64,000 bases of DNA from Pithys albifrons albifrons. Its lineage: Eukaryota > Chordata > Aves > Passeriformes > Thamnophilidae. Where the stretch lies: positions 105,836,227 to 105,900,226 of the forward strand of contig NC_092458.1 of assembly GCF_047495875.1 (NCBI RefSeq), read 5' to 3'. Within the stretch, counting starts at the first letter, position 1; every line of letters begins with the position of its first letter. A model generated the notes under the pieces. The model made no database searches. It was not told the origin of the DNA and was given only the letters and a program-made list of their open reading frames with translations. This document shows, piece by piece, positions 61,361 through 64,000 of this stretch. The position numbers and the translations under genes were made by a program.

Positions 61361-64000
61361 AAAAAACAGCTATATCAGTATAAAAGTTACCCAGAGTAGG
61401 GAAGTCAAATCAACCTTCATTTTATAGTTTCAGGGCTCTGGATTTTAAATATGCTTTACTTTCAGAAAGAATTTTTTCACTTCAGCTATCATATTTCAAT
61501 TCTCCAAAAGCTCATTACAAGTAATATTATTAAAACAAACAAGACAGCCTGTCAGAGAAGAAGATAACTAGTTAAATGTCATTGATGAAAAATTTCATTT
61601 GTGATAAGTTCAATTCCGTGTCATACACCTGGGGGGATTCCAAAGTGATTAACTCCTTTTCATGATTGCAAGGCAATGTGCTTTTTCCTCAGGTTATTCC
61701 CACTCTGTTTTCCCACGTGCAATACACCAACTCAAGTTCCACTCACTGAGGCAACAGTCACTATTACTGAGAAAGTATCACCCTTGTTCTCAAAGCAAAT
61801 CCTTCAGCAATTAGTCCTGTAGAAAGCCGAGTTGTGACCTTGCTTTGAACAGCGATCAAGACAAGCTATGGCAGATTTCTAGATAATGTCCCAGTACACC
61901 TGTCCTTCATATTGTGTTCCATCCTGCTCATCCCTGGCTCACGAAAGAGCAGACCTCCTGACTTCTGGAGCAGATGTTCTTCCCTTTGGTCCATTTTTTC
62001 CAGTATATCCAGAATAAGAAGTCTGAAACTTCAGTGTCTTCTCATAACATATCAAACCGGAATCCAAATTTTTTATCTAAAGATATTTATAACTTTATTG
62101 TGGACAGTTGACAAGTCTCTTAATGTTAGTACAGCAAAAAGGGAGGAAATTGCACATTCTTATCTTATGGGTCATTGTATGAATAAATCCTTTAGTCAAA
62201 AGAATTCAGATCACCACAGAATCTAGTCAACATGAATACACAGGCTCAAATTAAAGGGGAGTCTATCATATATATAAAAATGTATTTAGAATTTACTTAC
62301 TTCAGGGAAAAAATAAAAAAAAGAAAATGGATTGTTAGGATTACTAGAATGAGTTGCAAGTTTGAAGTAAACTGGGATTTTAATTATTTAATTATTTGGA
62401 GACAAGATTTCAAAGAATTAGAGATTCATTTTCTTCCTGTGCTAGACTGAATTGAAGTGAGGTCCAATAGTCATTTTAAATAGAGTGCAGTCTACAATTT
62501 CTAAAAAGGAAAAGTGACAAAAGATGATCTTTAATACTGCTTATGCATATGAAATAAAAATATTTATTCTTTTAAAAATGTTGAGGATTCCTTCATCCTC
62601 TTCCCCCTCTCCTTCTCCCCAAGATCCCAACTTCTGATGTCGTGTTCTTTGTTCAGAGAGAGCTGATAGGACAGCAATACCTCCATATTCTCCATGACTT
62701 GTTAAATCTTCTCTCAGGTTATAGTAATAGTTTATGATGTGTCTGACATGTCATTAGAACTGTAATGGTTAATTACTAGACACTGCAGAGACACAAAACC
62801 TGGAGACAACTTCTGCATCTCTTTGTAACACGGAAATGTAGGCTCACCTGTAGATGAATGGGACTGAGGATGATGAATGGTATGAAATTACTATTGTATA
62901 CCGAATAAGACAAGTCTGAATGCTCAATATCTGGAATTTAGCAAGAATTTTTTAAATGCTATGAAGTATTTATTTTGCTTGGCTGGTGTGTTCCTACATT
63001 ATAAATTCCCTTATGCATTAACCAGTGCCCTCCTGGCAGGGACTTGAGCCAGCTGCTAATGGTTTTGTTGCTGGGGAAAAAAAATAAATTAAAAAAATTG
63101 TGTGTCCTTGACATGTCACTGGAGTAAATAAATATTTTCAGCAAAGGATGTGAGTGTAGATGCTATAATTTTTATTTGACAGATTAGGACAACCGGGTTG
63201 AGAGTATCTGACAGCTAGATACAGTCTGATTTATAAGACTTAGTAGGGAAGCATGACAGACATATGTATTTATTAAAGATACATTTACAAAATGCTCCAG
63301 TTTAATCTGACAACTCTGCCAGCCAAGACCTGAGAAAGTGCAAAGATATAACTCTACTTACCGTCATTACAGTACAGTCTCAGCAGACTTAAAAATCAAA
63401 AATAAATAGTTTAAGTGTTTTAAATTTATAAATCAATTAATAGAGATAAAACAGTGTATCTTTTAACAAAATAATTTACAGAAGCTGAACTATTCTGCAT
63501 ACTTAGGTGATGTAGAAAAATGATGTCTAGGTTAGAGGGGAAAAAACCCAAAATGTTTACCCACAAGCGGGGGAGGGGGCCTTCTCCACAATAATCATGC
63601 CACTCTTTATAAATTTAAGGAAAAAAGGAACTTAATACAAGAAGGATAACTGTTCTTAACTGCTATATATAAACAGACTAGTGCAAACCGCTTTCCCAAC
63701 ACCACAAGAAAAAGAAAAAAAAAACCAACAAAACCCAGCAGGTTTTCCTCCAGGAGGAAAGTTATACTTAAGCAGTGTCAAATGTCACAGTCCGTCTGGC
63801 TGCAGAGTGAGTTCCCAGTAGTTCCCAGTTCCTCTACAGCGAGACAGACGAGTGGTGAGCTCCCAGATGAACTCTGTGTCTCTTGTCCCAGATGAAGGAA
63901 AAAGAAAGCTGAAAGTGGGAAAACCACCACGTGTCCTGCAAAAAGCAGCTGCACACCTCTCTCTCCCAGGTCAGACTGGAACAGAGGCCAGGATCCCAGA
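61361..64000. other. Unique DNA to the window end, no gene seen
   Basis: No exon was recognised. A pyrimidine-rich tract lies at about 62585-62620. The last 250 bases (from about 63750) are GC-richer, contain a short direct repeat (agttcccag, 63811-63830), and could be the edge of an LTR or another element continuing past the window, but I cannot name it. Confidence 0.45.

Noticed and set aside
1..64000. CRISPR array, operon or bacterial-type system
   Set aside because: There is no array of spaced direct repeats and no closely packed coding frames. All evidence points to a vertebrate nuclear genome.
63740..64000. Edge of an unknown LTR at the window end
   Set aside because: The composition and the short agttcccag direct repeat are suggestive, but no family-specific block or boundary can be read before the window ends.

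Overview
The window is vertebrate nuclear DNA, and almost certainly avian, from a songbird-like (passerine) genome. Evidence: it is AT-rich, has no operons and no long reading frames, and carries 5'-truncated CR1 LINE copies with the typical chicken-repeat 3' tail. It also carries avian ERVL-type long terminal repeats and a SINE with a tRNA-Ile head and a CR1-like tail, an arrangement I know from the zebra finch TguSINE1 family. I could not identify an exon of any known protein-coding gene. The longest open frames are about 150 codons, occur on both strands, and fit chance in 64 kb. The window is best read as intergenic DNA or the inside of a very large intron.

Layout. Positions 1-1250 hold a CR1 on the + strand (a reverse-transcriptase remnant joined to its 3' region), split by an ERVL-type LTR on the - strand at 492-1082. 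Positions 7440-8192 hold a second + strand CR1 tail, split by a 468-bp solo LTR (7684-8151, - strand) flanked by the direct repeat GTCC. A weak old CR1-like fragment lies near 19.1 kb. From 19.2 to 46.2 kb I see unique AT-rich DNA with a few blocks that look like candidate conserved regulatory elements, and one TATA/initiator pair at 27.5 kb. At 46.2 kb there is a (TATC)n microsatellite. Two CR1 tails lie head to tail at 47.2-47.6 kb, the tRNA-Ile SINE at 49.2-49.3 kb, and a - strand CR1 at 51.5-51.8 kb. A more GC- and CpG-rich unique block covers about 55.3-56.2 kb and contains a perfect RFX-type X-box palindrome. A 26-bp tandem duplication is at 57.7 kb, a truncated ERVL-type LTR at 58.9-59.2 kb, and a probable ancient CR1-type tail at 61.2-61.4 kb.

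No genes work together here. The informative content is the layered insertion history, in which both split CR1 copies were hit by LTR elements later, plus a handful of regulatory candidates. I found no clear new biological system. Family names are recalled from known avian repeats, not from a database search.
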